DNA of 62,851 bases from CAVALG01 sp963630555. Its GTDB lineage: Bacteria; Bacillota; Clostridia; Oscillospirales; Acutalibacteraceae. Made by a program: the position numbers and the translations under genes. The notes under the pieces were generated by a model. It ran no database searches and was not told where the DNA came from. It saw only the letters and a list, made by a program, of their open reading frames with translations. The DNA lies in NCBI GenBank assembly GCA_963630555.1, contig CAVGND010000009.1:1-62851 (forward strand). Reading direction: 5' to 3'. Shown here piece after piece: positions 51,671-60,506 of the stretch (within the stretch, counting starts at the first letter, position 1; each line of letters starts with the position of its first letter).

Positions 51671-52088
51671 ACCTTTGATTTTTAATTTTGATGTTGACGG
51701 GGCGGACTTCACATCGGCAGGTTATGCGTCGGTAAGCATTAAAAAAAATTTAAGACAGTTAGGGCTTTCACCCGAAACTATCCGCAGGGTTTCAATAGCA
51801 ATGTATGAGGGCGAGATTAATATGGTTATCCACGCCGGCGGCGGAAAAGCGACCGTCACCGTAAGTGAAGATTGCATAACAATCCTGCTTTCGGACAAAG
51901 GGCCGGGTATAAAAGACATCGGCAAAGCGATGGAGGAAGGATATTCCACAGCACCCGACAGTGTCCGTTCCTTGGGTTTCGGGGCCGGTATGGGCTTGCC
52001 AAATATGAAACGTTATACCGATGAAATGGATATAAAATCCACGGTCGGTGAAGGAACGGATATTACAATGAAAGTCTACATAAAATAA
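51663..52088 (+). CDS. RsbW/SpoIIAB-like GHKL ATPase (serine kinase type)
   Basis: This 141-residue HATPase domain has the N-box AMYEGEINMVIHA (E-x-x-N), G1 box DKGPGI and G2 box LGFGAGMGLPNM, as in anti-sigma factor kinases RsbW and SpoIIAB. No sigma factor or anti-anti-sigma gene is next to it, so its target may be one of the operon's own products. It overlaps the DRTGG gene by 8 bases. Confidence 0.85.
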   Translation: MSEPLIFNFDVDGADFTSAGYASVSIKKNLRQLGLSPETIRRVSIAMYEGEINMVIHAGGGKATVTVSEDCITILLSDKGPGIKDIGKAMEEGYSTAPDSVRSLGFGAGMGLPNMKRYTDEMDIKSTVGEGTDITMKVYIK

Positions 52089-52113
52089 ACTGCGATTTTG
52101 AGGTAACGGATAT

Positions 52114-53400
52114 ATGAATATATATGAACATTCGGTTTATCTCGATATAAATAAGTGCGACGGGTGTATGACCTGCCTGCGCCACTGCCCCACAGAGGCT
52201 ATCCGTGTGCGTGAAGGTCACGCCTCCATTGATCCCGACAGGTGCATAGACTGCGGCGAGTGCATTCGCGTGTGCCCCAACAAGGCCAAGAAGGCACGCT
52301 GCGGAAACTTGAAAGAAATGTCGCGTTTTAAATGGAAAATCGCCCTGCCCGCCCCTACACTGTACGGACAATTTGAAAATCTTGACGATGTTGACTATGT
52401 ACTGGACGGACTTTTAAAACTCGGTTTTGACGATGTATTTGAAGTATCCGCAGCGGCAGAGTTGACATCTGCGTATACGAGGGTATACCTGAAAAACGAG
52501 AATATCAGAAAACCGGTAATCAGTTCGGCTTGCCCCGCGGTTTTGCGGCTTATAGGGCTAAGGTTTCCGTCGCTTACCGCAAATATTATACATATGCTTC
52601 CGCCAATGGAACTTGCGGCGCAAATGGCAAGGGAAAAGGTAAAAAAGGAACATCCGGAATTTGCGGATAAAGATGTCGGCGTATTTTTTATATCGCCATG
52701 CCCCGCAAAGATCAGTTATGTCAATAACGGATTTTCGGATTATAAAAGCTGCGTTGACGTAGTTGTTCCGATAAGTGATATTTATTTTAATCTTATCGGT
52801 AAAATGCGGGCGGACGCCGACACACCCTCCCTCGCCCACTCCGGTATGTTGGGTATCGGCTGGGCAACCACCGGTGGCGAAGCCACCGCAATTTTCAACG
52901 AGCGTTATCTGGCAGCCGACGGGATAGACAATGTTATTCATGTCCTTGACCAGATAGAAAACGGAAACATCCCGCCGCTTGATTTTATAGAACTTAACGC
53001 CTGTACGGGCGGATGCGTCGGAGGTGTTTTGACAATACAAAACCCGTTTATCGCCAAAGCAAGGCTGCAAAGTCTGCGCAGATATCTTCAGGTTTCCCGC
53101 AACTTTTTGTCGGAGGATGAAAAAAAAGCGGTTCCGCCGAAATATATGTTTTCCAAACTTCCCGAATATGACCCTATTTCCAAATTAAGCGACAATATGG
53201 CAGAGTCGATGCGGATAATGTCGGATATCCAGAAAATAAAGAGTTCACTCCCGGGAATTGATTGCGCTTCCTGCGGTTCACCGAACTGCCGTGCTTTTGC
53301 GGAAGATGTTGCTAAACATAAAGCGGTTATTGAAGATTGCCCGATACTTAGTTACAGAGCGGCTGTTGCCGAAAGGACAGGTGATAAGAATGACGGTTGA
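52114..53400 (+). CDS. Sensory-type [FeFe]-hydrogenase-like protein (HydS-like)
   Basis: The protein has 428 residues. Two [4Fe-4S] ferredoxin motifs (Cys 15/18/21/25 and 44/47/50/54) precede an H-cluster domain. The L1 motif is SSACPAV: Cys140 aligns with the cluster ligand, but the proton-shuttle Cys is Ala. L2 is SPCPAK (Cys196) and L3 is ELNACTGGCVGG (Cys297, Cys301), in which the usual Met is Asn. A C-terminal Fe-S module holds Cys 384/387/392/409. Loss of the shuttle Cys is typical of sensory hydrogenases, so a signalling rather than catalytic role is inferred. It has no PAS domain of its own. It overlaps the next gene by 11 bases. Confidence 0.82.
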   Translation: MNIYEHSVYLDINKCDGCMTCLRHCPTEAIRVREGHASIDPDRCIDCGECIRVCPNKAKKARCGNLKEMSRFKWKIALPAPTLYGQFENLDDVDYVLDGLLKLGFDDVFEVSAAAELTSAYTRVYLKNENIRKPVISSACPAVLRLIGLRFPSLTANIIHMLPPMELAAQMAREKVKKEHPEFADKDVGVFFISPCPAKISYVNNGFSDYKSCVDVVVPISDIYFNLIGKMRADADTPSLAHSGMLGIGWATTGGEATAIFNERYLAADGIDNVIHVLDQIENGNIPPLDFIELNACTGGCVGGVLTIQNPFIAKARLQSLRRYLQVSRNFLSEDEKKAVPPKYMFSKLPEYDPISKLSDNMAESMRIMSDIQKIKSSLPGIDCASCGSPNCRAFAEDVAKHKAVIEDCPILSYRAAVAERTGDKNDG

Positions 53401-53716
53401 CGAACTGCTTGAAAAAACCGAACTTAAGCCTATCGTGCTGTCGGACGGAGGGCGCGAAATAAACGGAGTCTATTGCGGTGACCTCTTAAGTTGGGTAATG
53501 GGAAAAGCCGAAAGCGGCAACCTGTGGGTAACCATTATGTCAAATATAAATGTTCTCGCTGTTGCGGCGCTTGAGGAAATATCGGCTGTTATCCTGTCCG
53601 AAAATGTGGCGCTTGAACAATCGGTGATTGACACCGCCCGTCAGAAAGATGTCAACATACTATCCTCTCCTCTCAGTACATACGAAACGGCGGTTATGTT
53701 AGGTTCCGTGTTATGA
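53390..53716 (+). CDS. DRTGG-domain protein 2
   Basis: This 108-residue protein has the same general plan as the DRTGG protein at 51314 (GVYCGDLLSWVMGKAESGNLWVT, then AVAALEEISAVILSENV and DVNILSS). The ATG at 53390 lies inside the end of the HydS-like gene, and the stop overlaps the PHP gene by four bases. This tight coupling suggests a stable complex or fixed stoichiometry. The function is unknown. Confidence 0.75.
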   Translation: MTVDELLEKTELKPIVLSDGGREINGVYCGDLLSWVMGKAESGNLWVTIMSNINVLAVAALEEISAVILSENVALEQSVIDTARQKDVNILSSPLSTYETAVMLGSVL

Positions 53717-54438
53717 GCCGACTTTACTATGATCTGCATGTTCATTCCTGTCTGTCGCCTTGCGGAGATAACGATTCAACGCCCGACAGTATTGCAGGTA
53801 TGGGGGAACTTAATGGGCTTAAAATAATGGCACTTACCGACCATAACACGGCAGGAAATTGCCCGGCTTTTTTTAAAGCGGCGCATCGCCACGGTATTAT
53901 TCCCGTTGCCGGAATGGAACTTACAACGGCGGAGGATATACATATTGTCTGTCTGTTCCCCGAACTTCAAAATGCTTTGGATTTTGAAACACAGGTGCGA
54001 AAATCGCGCATTTGCATTAAAAACCGCCCGGATATATTCGGCGAGCAGCGAATTCTTGACGAAAACGATAATATCATAGGGTACGAGGAAAACTTGCTTA
54101 TAAATGCTACGGAAATATCGGTTGAAAGCGTGCTGCCGCTTACCGAAAGTTTCGGCGGGGTGTCATTTCCGGCACATATAGATAAGCAGGCGAACAGCGT
54201 AATAGCGGTGCTTGGCTCTTTTCCGAAATATATAGGTTTTAAGGCAGCCGAAATCCACAATGCCGCCAAGCGTGAAGAACTTTCGCGCGAAACGGGAATA
54301 CCGCCGCAAAAACTTTTAGTTAATTCCGACGCACACTATCTTTGGGACATCAAAGAAAAAAACGAATTTTTAGATGTTCCCGAACAGTCGGATGAGAGCG
54401 GAATAAGGCGTGCGTTTTTGGCAAAGTTGACGGAGTAG
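53713..54438 (+). CDS. PHP-domain phosphoesterase
   Basis: This 241-residue metal-dependent phosphoesterase of the PHP superfamily has motif I DLHVHSCLSPCGDN (HxH), motif II ALTDHNT, GMELTT with its Glu, FPAHIDK, and motif IV NSDAHY. PHP enzymes hydrolyse phosphate from nucleotides, sugars or phosphoprotein-type substrates; here it may reverse a phosphorylation or destroy a nucleotide signal made by the operon's kinases, which is inference. It overlaps the DRTGG gene by four bases. Confidence 0.88.
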   Translation: MSRLYYDLHVHSCLSPCGDNDSTPDSIAGMGELNGLKIMALTDHNTAGNCPAFFKAAHRHGIIPVAGMELTTAEDIHIVCLFPELQNALDFETQVRKSRICIKNRPDIFGEQRILDENDNIIGYEENLLINATEISVESVLPLTESFGGVSFPAHIDKQANSVIAVLGSFPKYIGFKAAEIHNAAKREELSRETGIPPQKLLVNSDAHYLWDIKEKNEFLDVPEQSDESGIRRAFLAKLTE

Positions 54439-54441
54439 AAT

Positions 54442-54984
54442 ATGAAAGAACTTTCTTTAAATATTTTGGATATAGCCGAGAATTCGGTCAAGGCAGGCGC
54501 AACATTGACTGAAATAGATATTGACGAAGATGACAAAACATTAAAAATAACCATCGCCGATAACGGCTGCGGGATGTCGCCCGAAACCCTTTGCAAGGTC
54601 ATGGATCCGTTTTATACAACAAGGACAACGCGCCGCGTAGGTATGGGAATCCCGCTTTTTAAGATGGAAGCTGAGCAGACCGGCGGCAGACTTGACATCA
54701 AATCCCAAACCGCGTCTGAAGCCCCAAATCGCCACGGAACAGTCGTGTCTGCCATTTTTAATAAAGAACATATAGACTTTATTCCGCTTGGAAATGTGAC
54801 CGAGAGTGTGATAACCCTGATACACGGTCACCCCGACACAGATTTTAAGTTTACCCACAAAATGCCCCAAAGCCGGGTATCGCTTGATACGCGCGAAATA
54901 CGCGCAGTTCTGGACGATGTACCTCTTAATGAATTTCAGGTACTTGCGTGGATAAAGGAATATTTAAACGAGCAATATTTATAA
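54442..54984 (+). CDS. Orphan histidine-kinase-type GHKL ATPase
   Basis: The protein has 180 residues. The N-terminal HATPase domain has N-box LDIAENSVKAGA, G1 DNGCGM, F-box DPFYTTRTTRRVGMG and G2 GMGIPLFKMEAEQTGG. A C-terminal domain of about 70 residues is not recognised. It lacks a DHp phosphoacceptor helix and membrane segments, so any phosphotransfer must be in trans. It starts 3 bases after the PHP stop. Confidence 0.83.
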   Translation: MKELSLNILDIAENSVKAGATLTEIDIDEDDKTLKITIADNGCGMSPETLCKVMDPFYTTRTTRRVGMGIPLFKMEAEQTGGRLDIKSQTASEAPNRHGTVVSAIFNKEHIDFIPLGNVTESVITLIHGHPDTDFKFTHKMPQSRVSLDTREIRAVLDDVPLNEFQVLAWIKEYLNEQYL

Positions 54985-55014
54985 ATTATTATTTACCGAA
55001 AGGAAGATATCAAT

Positions 55015-55383
<369 letters not shown>

Positions 55384-55404
55384 TTTTTTGGAGGTATAAA
55401 TAAT

Positions 55405-57225
55405 ATGATTCGTGCACATGTATTGATCTGCGGCGGTACGGGTTGTACTTCTTCGGGAAGTAAGGCAATACAAAAGGCTTTTGCCGAAAACATCGAAAAA
55501 TGCGGACTCAGCGAAGAAGTAAAACTTGTACAGACGGGATGTTTCGGTCTATGCGCATTAGGTCCTGTCGTTATCGTCTATCCCGACGGTACTTTTTACA
55601 GCCGTGTAACGCCCGAAGATGTTGAGGAAATAGTAACCGAGCATCTTCTTAAAGGGCGCCTGGTAGAAAGATTGGTTTATAACGACACAGGTGATGCGGA
55701 AGTTGAGCCCGATGGTAATGTTGCTTTGGGCGACACCGCATTCTACCGGTCGCAGAACCGCGTGGTTCTCCGCAACTGCGGCGTTATCAACCCGGAGGAT
55801 ATTGAAGAATACATAGCAATGGACGGTTATGCCGCACTTGGTAAAGTCCTTACCGAAATGTCACCCGAAGATGTTATTCAATGCATTAAAGATTCGGGGC
55901 TCAGAGGTCGCGGAGGCGGCGGCTTCCCCACAGGTCTTAAATGGTCGTTCTGCGCACCGATAAAGGCACCGCAAAAATATGTTGTATGTAATGCCGACGA
56001 AGGTGACCCCGGCGCGTTTATGGATCGTTCGGTTCTTGAGGGCGACCCGCACAGCATTATAGAAGCTATGGCTATCTGCGGTTACGCTATCGGCGCAACC
56101 GAGGGCTATGTTTATGTTCGTGCCGAATACCCCATTGCGGTTCACCGTTTGCAGATTGCCATAGATCAGGCAAGAGAGTACGGTCTGCTCGGCAAAAATA
56201 TATTTGATTCAGGCTTTGATTTTGACCTGCATATCCGTCTTGGAGCAGGTGCGTTCGTTTGCGGCGAAGAAACCGCATTGATGACTTCCATTGAGGGTAA
56301 CAGAGGCGAGCCGCGCCCGCGCCCGCCGTTCCCGGCAATCAAAGGACTTTACAATTCGCCTACGGTTGAAAACAATGTTGAAACTTTTGCAAATGTTCCG
56401 CAGATTATACTCAGGGGGGCGGAATGGTTCGCCTCCATGGGTACCGAAAAATCAAGGGGAACCAAAGTTTTCGCTCTCGGCGGTAAAATCAAACATACCG
56501 GACTTGTTGAAATTCCCATGGGTACAACACTCCGCGAGATAATTGAGGATATCGGCGGCGGCATACCCAACGGCAAAAAATTTAAAGCGGCGCAGACAGG
56601 CGGACCCTCGGGCGGTTGCATTCCCGCAAACCTTATAGATACAGCGGTTGATTACGATAACCTTATCGCTATGGGCTGTATGATGGGTTCCGGCGGACTT
56701 ATTGTAATGGACGAAGATACCTGTATGGTCGATATGGCGAAATTCTTCCTTGAGTTTACCGTTGACGAGTCCTGCGGTAAATGTACACCCTGCCGCGTAG
56801 GCACACGCCGTTTGCTTGAAATACTTGAAAAGATTACCGACGGCAAGGGCACACTTGAAGATATTGATAAACTTGAGGAACTTTGCTATTATATCAAGTC
56901 AAATTCTCTTTGCGGCCTCGGGCAGACAGCACCCAATCCGGTTCTTTCAACCCTTAAATTCTTCCGTGAAGAATATATAGCCCATGTTGTGGATAAAACA
57001 TGTCCTGCCGGCGTATGCAAACACCTTCTCACCTTTAAAGTGGATAAAGATAAGTGTATCGGCTGCGGTCTTTGTGCAAGAAATTGCCCGGTAGGCGCCG
57101 TTGTAAAAACCGACTATGTAGCACCCGGCCATAAACTTCCGTCATACGAAATCAATGCAGAAAAATGTATTAAATGCGGCGTATGTATGGGTAACTGTAA
57201 GTTTAAAGCCATTTCTAAACAATAA
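55405..57225 (+). CDS. hydB: Hydrogenase subunit HydB (NuoF-like, flavin/NAD)
   Basis: The protein has 606 residues in three parts. An N-terminal thioredoxin-like [2Fe-2S] domain (GGTGCTSSGS, QTGCFGLCALGP) is followed by the NuoF core, with SGLRGRGGGGFPTGLKW for FMN and NAD, CNADEGDPGAFMDRS, and the [4Fe-4S] site ESCGKCTPCRVG. A C-terminal 2[4Fe-4S] domain has KCIGCGLCARNCPV and KCIKCGVCMGNC. This is the layout of the flavin subunit of trimeric, electron-bifurcating or NADH-dependent [FeFe]-hydrogenases. It oxidises or reduces NAD and passes electrons to HydA. Confidence 0.93.
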   Translation: MIRAHVLICGGTGCTSSGSKAIQKAFAENIEKCGLSEEVKLVQTGCFGLCALGPVVIVYPDGTFYSRVTPEDVEEIVTEHLLKGRLVERLVYNDTGDAEVEPDGNVALGDTAFYRSQNRVVLRNCGVINPEDIEEYIAMDGYAALGKVLTEMSPEDVIQCIKDSGLRGRGGGGFPTGLKWSFCAPIKAPQKYVVCNADEGDPGAFMDRSVLEGDPHSIIEAMAICGYAIGATEGYVYVRAEYPIAVHRLQIAIDQAREYGLLGKNIFDSGFDFDLHIRLGAGAFVCGEETALMTSIEGNRGEPRPRPPFPAIKGLYNSPTVENNVETFANVPQIILRGAEWFASMGTEKSRGTKVFALGGKIKHTGLVEIPMGTTLREIIEDIGGGIPNGKKFKAAQTGGPSGGCIPANLIDTAVDYDNLIAMGCMMGSGGLIVMDEDTCMVDMAKFFLEFTVDESCGKCTPCRVGTRRLLEILEKITDGKGTLEDIDKLEELCYYIKSNSLCGLGQTAPNPVLSTLKFFREEYIAHVVDKTCPAGVCKHLLTFKVDKDKCIGCGLCARNCPVGAVVKTDYVAPGHKLPSYEINAEKCIKCGVCMGNCKFKAISKQ

Positions 57226-57243
57226 GGGGAGGAGAAACATACA

Positions 57244-59004
57244 ATGAGTGATGTTAAAATGATAAATTTGAAAATCAACGGTATGGATGTCTCTGTACCG
57301 GCAGGAACCACAATACTTGAAGCCGCGAGAAAAGTCGGATTTGAAATTCCTACGCTTTGCTATATGAAAAAAATCAACGAAATCGGTGCTTGCCGCATCT
57401 GTATTGTTGAAGCAAACGAAGGTAGGGGCAACAGAACCGTTGCCGCCTGCGTTTACCCCGTTTCCGAGGGTATGCAGGTAAACACAAATTCACCCGCTGT
57501 TTTAAAAGCAAGAAAAACCACACTGGAACTCATTTTGTCAACACATGAGCGTAAATGCCTGTCCTGCGTCCGTTCGGGAAACTGTGAATTACAGACCCTT
57601 TGTCGCGACTACGGCATTGAGGACGAGGGCGTGTTTGACGGGTTTAAGCCTACATATGAAATTGATGACAGCGCACCGCATATGATAAGAAACAACAATA
57701 AGTGCGTGCTTTGCCGCCGCTGCGTTGCCGCCTGTAACGAACAGCATGTCGGCGTTATCGGCGCAAATGACCGCGGTATTGACACAAATATCGCCTGTGC
57801 CTTTAATAAAAAATTGAGCGAGGTCGCCTGCATTTCCTGCGGTCAGTGCATAGTAAACTGTCCCACGGGTGCACTTTCCGAAAAGGACGATACCGATAAA
57901 ATTTACGAGGCGCTGGCTGACCCCGAAAAGGTTGTTATCGTTCAAACGGCACCTGCCGTGCGCGCGGCGCTCGGCGAGTCTTTCGGCATGGAAATAGGCA
58001 CGGATGTTGAGGGTAAGATGGTGGCTGCCCTTCGCCGCCTGGGCTTTGATAAGGTATTTGATACCGATTTCAGCGCTGACCTTACGATAATGGAAGAAGG
58101 CACCGAGTTCATCGATCGTCTTAAAAACGGCGGCGCACTTCCGCTTATAACCTCCTGCTCACCGGGTTGGATAAAATTCTGCGAAATGTATCATCCGAAC
58201 CTTATACCGAACCTTTCTTCCTGTAAATCTCCGCAGCAAATGTTCGGTGCGGTTCTTAAAACCTGGTACGCCGAAACAAACGGCATATCGCCCGAAAATA
58301 TCGTTTCGGTATCCGTAATGCCCTGTACCGCTAAAAAGTTTGAAATCGGGCGCGACGGTCAGGCTGCCGCAGGATTCCCCGATGTGGATATCGCAATCAC
58401 CACACGCGAACTTGCAAGAATGATCGACCGCGCAAGAATTAACTTTACCGCTTTGCCGGATGAAGAATTTGATAATCCGCTTGGCGAGGATACGGGTGCC
58501 GGCGTTATATTCGGCGCGACAGGCGGCGTTATGGAAGCAGCCCTCAGAACTGTTAAAGAAGTGCTTGAAGGCAAAACTTTTGACGAGGTTGATTATGAAG
58601 TCGTCCGCGGTACCGCACCGATAAAGCGTGCAACCCTTAATATAGCGGGTACCGATGTAAATATTGCGGTTGTAAGCGGTATGAAAGCGGCGCACGAATT
58701 GCTCAAAAAAGTAGAATCGGGCGAAGAAACCTATCATTTCATAGAGATAATGGGGTGCCCCGGCGGTTGTGTAAACGGCGGCGGTCAGCCGATACAGCCT
58801 GCAAGCGTTAAAGCTGTTAAGGATATCAAAGCGCTGAGAGCGTCGGTTCTTTATAAAAATGACGCTAATCAAAAATACAGAAAATCTCACGAAAACCCAA
58901 TGGTTAAAAGACTTTATGACGAATATCTCGGCGAGCCGGGAAGCCATAAAGCGCATGAGATACTTCACACCGTATATACCGACCGTTCAAATGTACTTAA
59001 ATAG
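57244..59004 (+). CDS. hydA: Catalytic [FeFe]-hydrogenase HydA
   Basis: The protein has 586 residues. A [2Fe-2S] domain (Cys 39/50/53/69), a His-ligated [4Fe-4S] site (His101, Cys 105/108/114) and two [4Fe-4S] motifs (Cys 154-164 and 196-206) precede the H-cluster domain. L1 is TSCSPGW (Cys305, Ser306), L2 is MPCTAKKFE (Cys361), and L3 is EIMGCPGGC (Cys505, Cys509). The second Cys of the usual TSCCPGW is Ser, a change I believe occurs in other NAD-linked enzymes. It makes H2 from NADH and reduced ferredoxin with HydB and HydC. Maturases HydE, HydF and HydG are not in the window. Confidence 0.95.
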   Translation: MSDVKMINLKINGMDVSVPAGTTILEAARKVGFEIPTLCYMKKINEIGACRICIVEANEGRGNRTVAACVYPVSEGMQVNTNSPAVLKARKTTLELILSTHERKCLSCVRSGNCELQTLCRDYGIEDEGVFDGFKPTYEIDDSAPHMIRNNNKCVLCRRCVAACNEQHVGVIGANDRGIDTNIACAFNKKLSEVACISCGQCIVNCPTGALSEKDDTDKIYEALADPEKVVIVQTAPAVRAALGESFGMEIGTDVEGKMVAALRRLGFDKVFDTDFSADLTIMEEGTEFIDRLKNGGALPLITSCSPGWIKFCEMYHPNLIPNLSSCKSPQQMFGAVLKTWYAETNGISPENIVSVSVMPCTAKKFEIGRDGQAAAGFPDVDIAITTRELARMIDRARINFTALPDEEFDNPLGEDTGAGVIFGATGGVMEAALRTVKEVLEGKTFDEVDYEVVRGTAPIKRATLNIAGTDVNIAVVSGMKAAHELLKKVESGEETYHFIEIMGCPGGCVNGGGQPIQPASVKAVKDIKALRASVLYKNDANQKYRKSHENPMVKRLYDEYLGEPGSHKAHEILHTVYTDRSNVLK

Positions 59005-59030
59005 TCGGTTGGCGGTAAAACTTTAAAAAA

Positions 59031-59079
59031 ACAAAATCACCGAGAACAGTCTGTAAAAGACCGTCCTCGGTGATTTTGT
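59031..59079. terminator. Terminator of the hydrogenase operon
   Basis: A long stem (ACAAAATCACCGAG/CTCGGTGATTTTGT) carries inner pairs and is T-rich on the right. Confidence 0.85.
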
Positions 59080-59099
59080 TTGTGTGATTATAAACTGTG

Positions 59100-59213
59100 T
59101 TATTTCAAAACCATAAGCGAGATGATGTTTCCGTGCCTTACGGCAAAGTCCTCATGCACTTGCACATTTTCGCCCGCCGCCTGCAACTCTGGATACTGCC
59201 TTATTTTACAAGT
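59100..59213 (-). pseudogene. C-terminal fragment of an unidentified protein
   Basis: After the panE stop the minus strand contains 37 protein-like codons ending in TAA, including QYPELQAAGENVQVHEDFAV and the ending GNIISLMVLK. The frame has no start codon or ribosome site and is cut off by TGA upstream. I read it as the 3' relic of a decayed gene, but do not recognise the family. Confidence 0.35.
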
Positions 59214-59222
59214 TCATACCGT

Positions 59223-60137
59223 CTAAAACAGGCTTTCTTTTGCGTGAATCATCGCAGTTATCATTGTATGATACGGCGTTTCAACGCCGTATTTTTCACC
59301 GAGGCACACAACAGCACCGTTTATGAAATCTATTTCGGTTTTTCTTTTGTTCTCCATATCCTGACACATAGACGCCTTGCCGGTGCCGAGGGCAGCGGCT
59401 GTATTTATAACATCATTATAAACCGAGTCAAAATCAAATTTTACGCCGTCCTTTGCAGCCACGGCAACAGCCTCCGAAAGAAGACCTCTGACGATTTTAC
59501 GCACATGCTCATTTTCGGAAATTATGTTTATATGTGCGTCAAGCAAAGCCGTAACCGAGTTTATGGTCATATTAATAAACAACTTTTCCCACAGTAAATG
59601 CTTTACATTGTCACATTCTTCGGCTTCTATTTCGCTTTTGCCGAAAACAGCGGTGATCTTCTCGGCGGCAATTGTATTTCCGGTCGGCGAGCCTATGTGC
59701 GTAATACCGGAACCCGAATGATATATTTTACCCGGGCCCAATGTTACGCAGTTGTGTTTGGTCGTGCCGAGTAATATTTGGCTTTCGGCGGCGAATTCCT
59801 GCATTATTTCAAAGTTGCCCAAGCCGTTTTGCAGAGATAAAAGCACGGTGTCATCCGAAATCAACTGTTTATTACATACCAATGCGGCACGCGTGGCGGT
59901 ATCTTTTACGAAAACAATAATAAGGTCAAAATAATCCTTAACCTCGCCGCTGATTTTAGCCGTAATTTTATAGTTACGTTCGGCATCACTGCCCTGCTCT
60001 TTTATAAAAATACCGTTATGATTTATGGCGTCAACCGTGTTCTTGTCAATGTCCAGTAAAACAACATCATTTTTGTCCGACAGCAAACAAGCGTAAAGGC
60101 AACCCATTGCCCCCGCCCCTATAATACCGATTTTCAT
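59223..60137 (-). CDS. panE: 2-dehydropantoate 2-reductase (ketopantoate reductase)
   Basis: This is a 304-residue NADPH-dependent dehydrogenase of the ApbA/PanE family. The Rossmann loop is GIIGAGAMGCLYA, SLQNGLGN follows, and the catalytic-Lys region is NVKHLLWEKLFINM, with the substrate-binding ASMCQDMENKRKTEID at the C-terminus. It makes pantoate for coenzyme A. Related enzymes act on other 2-keto acids, and no panB or panC is nearby, so the substrate is by family. Confidence 0.87.
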   Translation of the reverse strand: MKIGIIGAGAMGCLYACLLSDKNDVVLLDIDKNTVDAINHNGIFIKEQGSDAERNYKITAKISGEVKDYFDLIIVFVKDTATRAALVCNKQLISDDTVLLSLQNGLGNFEIMQEFAAESQILLGTTKHNCVTLGPGKIYHSGSGITHIGSPTGNTIAAEKITAVFGKSEIEAEECDNVKHLLWEKLFINMTINSVTALLDAHINIISENEHVRKIVRGLLSEAVAVAAKDGVKFDFDSVYNDVINTAAALGTGKASMCQDMENKRKTEIDFINGAVVCLGEKYGVETPYHTMITAMIHAKESLF

Positions 60138-60219
60138 AAATTATCACCTTTCTTGCAGTTTTACAAAAAAATAAAGATGCCACTCCTCATAGAGTTCGAC
60201 ACCTTTGCCTGCCTTATGA

Positions 60220-60248
60220 ATTATAGTACACGGTTTTACATTTGTCAA
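60220..60248 (-). promoter_or_regulatory. Consensus promoter of panE
   Basis: TTGACA and TATAAT are separated by exactly 17 bases. The leader of about 75 bases contains a small ACTC/GAGT hairpin and a T7 tract. Confidence 0.8.
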
Positions 60249-60270
60249 GTGCCTGATCCAAATAGGTAAC

Positions 60271-60446
60271 TGTCAAGTAAAAGTCGGCAAGAAAACCTAC
60301 ATACTCCTTAAGTATCTTTGATTTTGAGTTAATTCATTTTACCATTTTTTCGTACGTTGTGGAAGTCCTTTTTTGAACTTCCTCTTCTTTTTGATTATTT
60401 TATTCTATACTAAGTAACGAAAAAGGTGCGACCGTTTTACTTGAAA
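60271..60446. mobile_element. MITE-like or insertion-sequence remnant, about 175 bp
   Basis: Inverted ends match: TCAAGTAAAA at 60273-60282 and TTTTACTTGA at 60435-60444, with partial extension (GTCGG/CCG). The inside has no reading frame and one hairpin (GGAAGT...GAACTTCC). It looks like a non-autonomous or decayed insertion sequence. No clear target duplication is visible. Confidence 0.45.
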
Positions 60447-60469
60447 AAATTCTGCCCGTATGTTAAAAT
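60441..60469 (+). promoter_or_regulatory. Promoter of the lipoprotein gene
   Basis: TTGAAA (60441-60446) and TAAAAT (60464-60469) are separated by 17 bases. The -35 lies within the right end of the MITE-like element. Confidence 0.6.
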
Positions 60470-60506
60470 TGGGAATGTAATATAAAGACTTGCGGAGGAT
60501 AAGGAA

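Noticed and set aside
58159..58968. A 269-codon minus-strand frame inside hydA
   Set aside because: It lies opposite the conserved H-cluster domain, and its composition (Phe, Arg, Cys, Tyr) is that of an antisense shadow.
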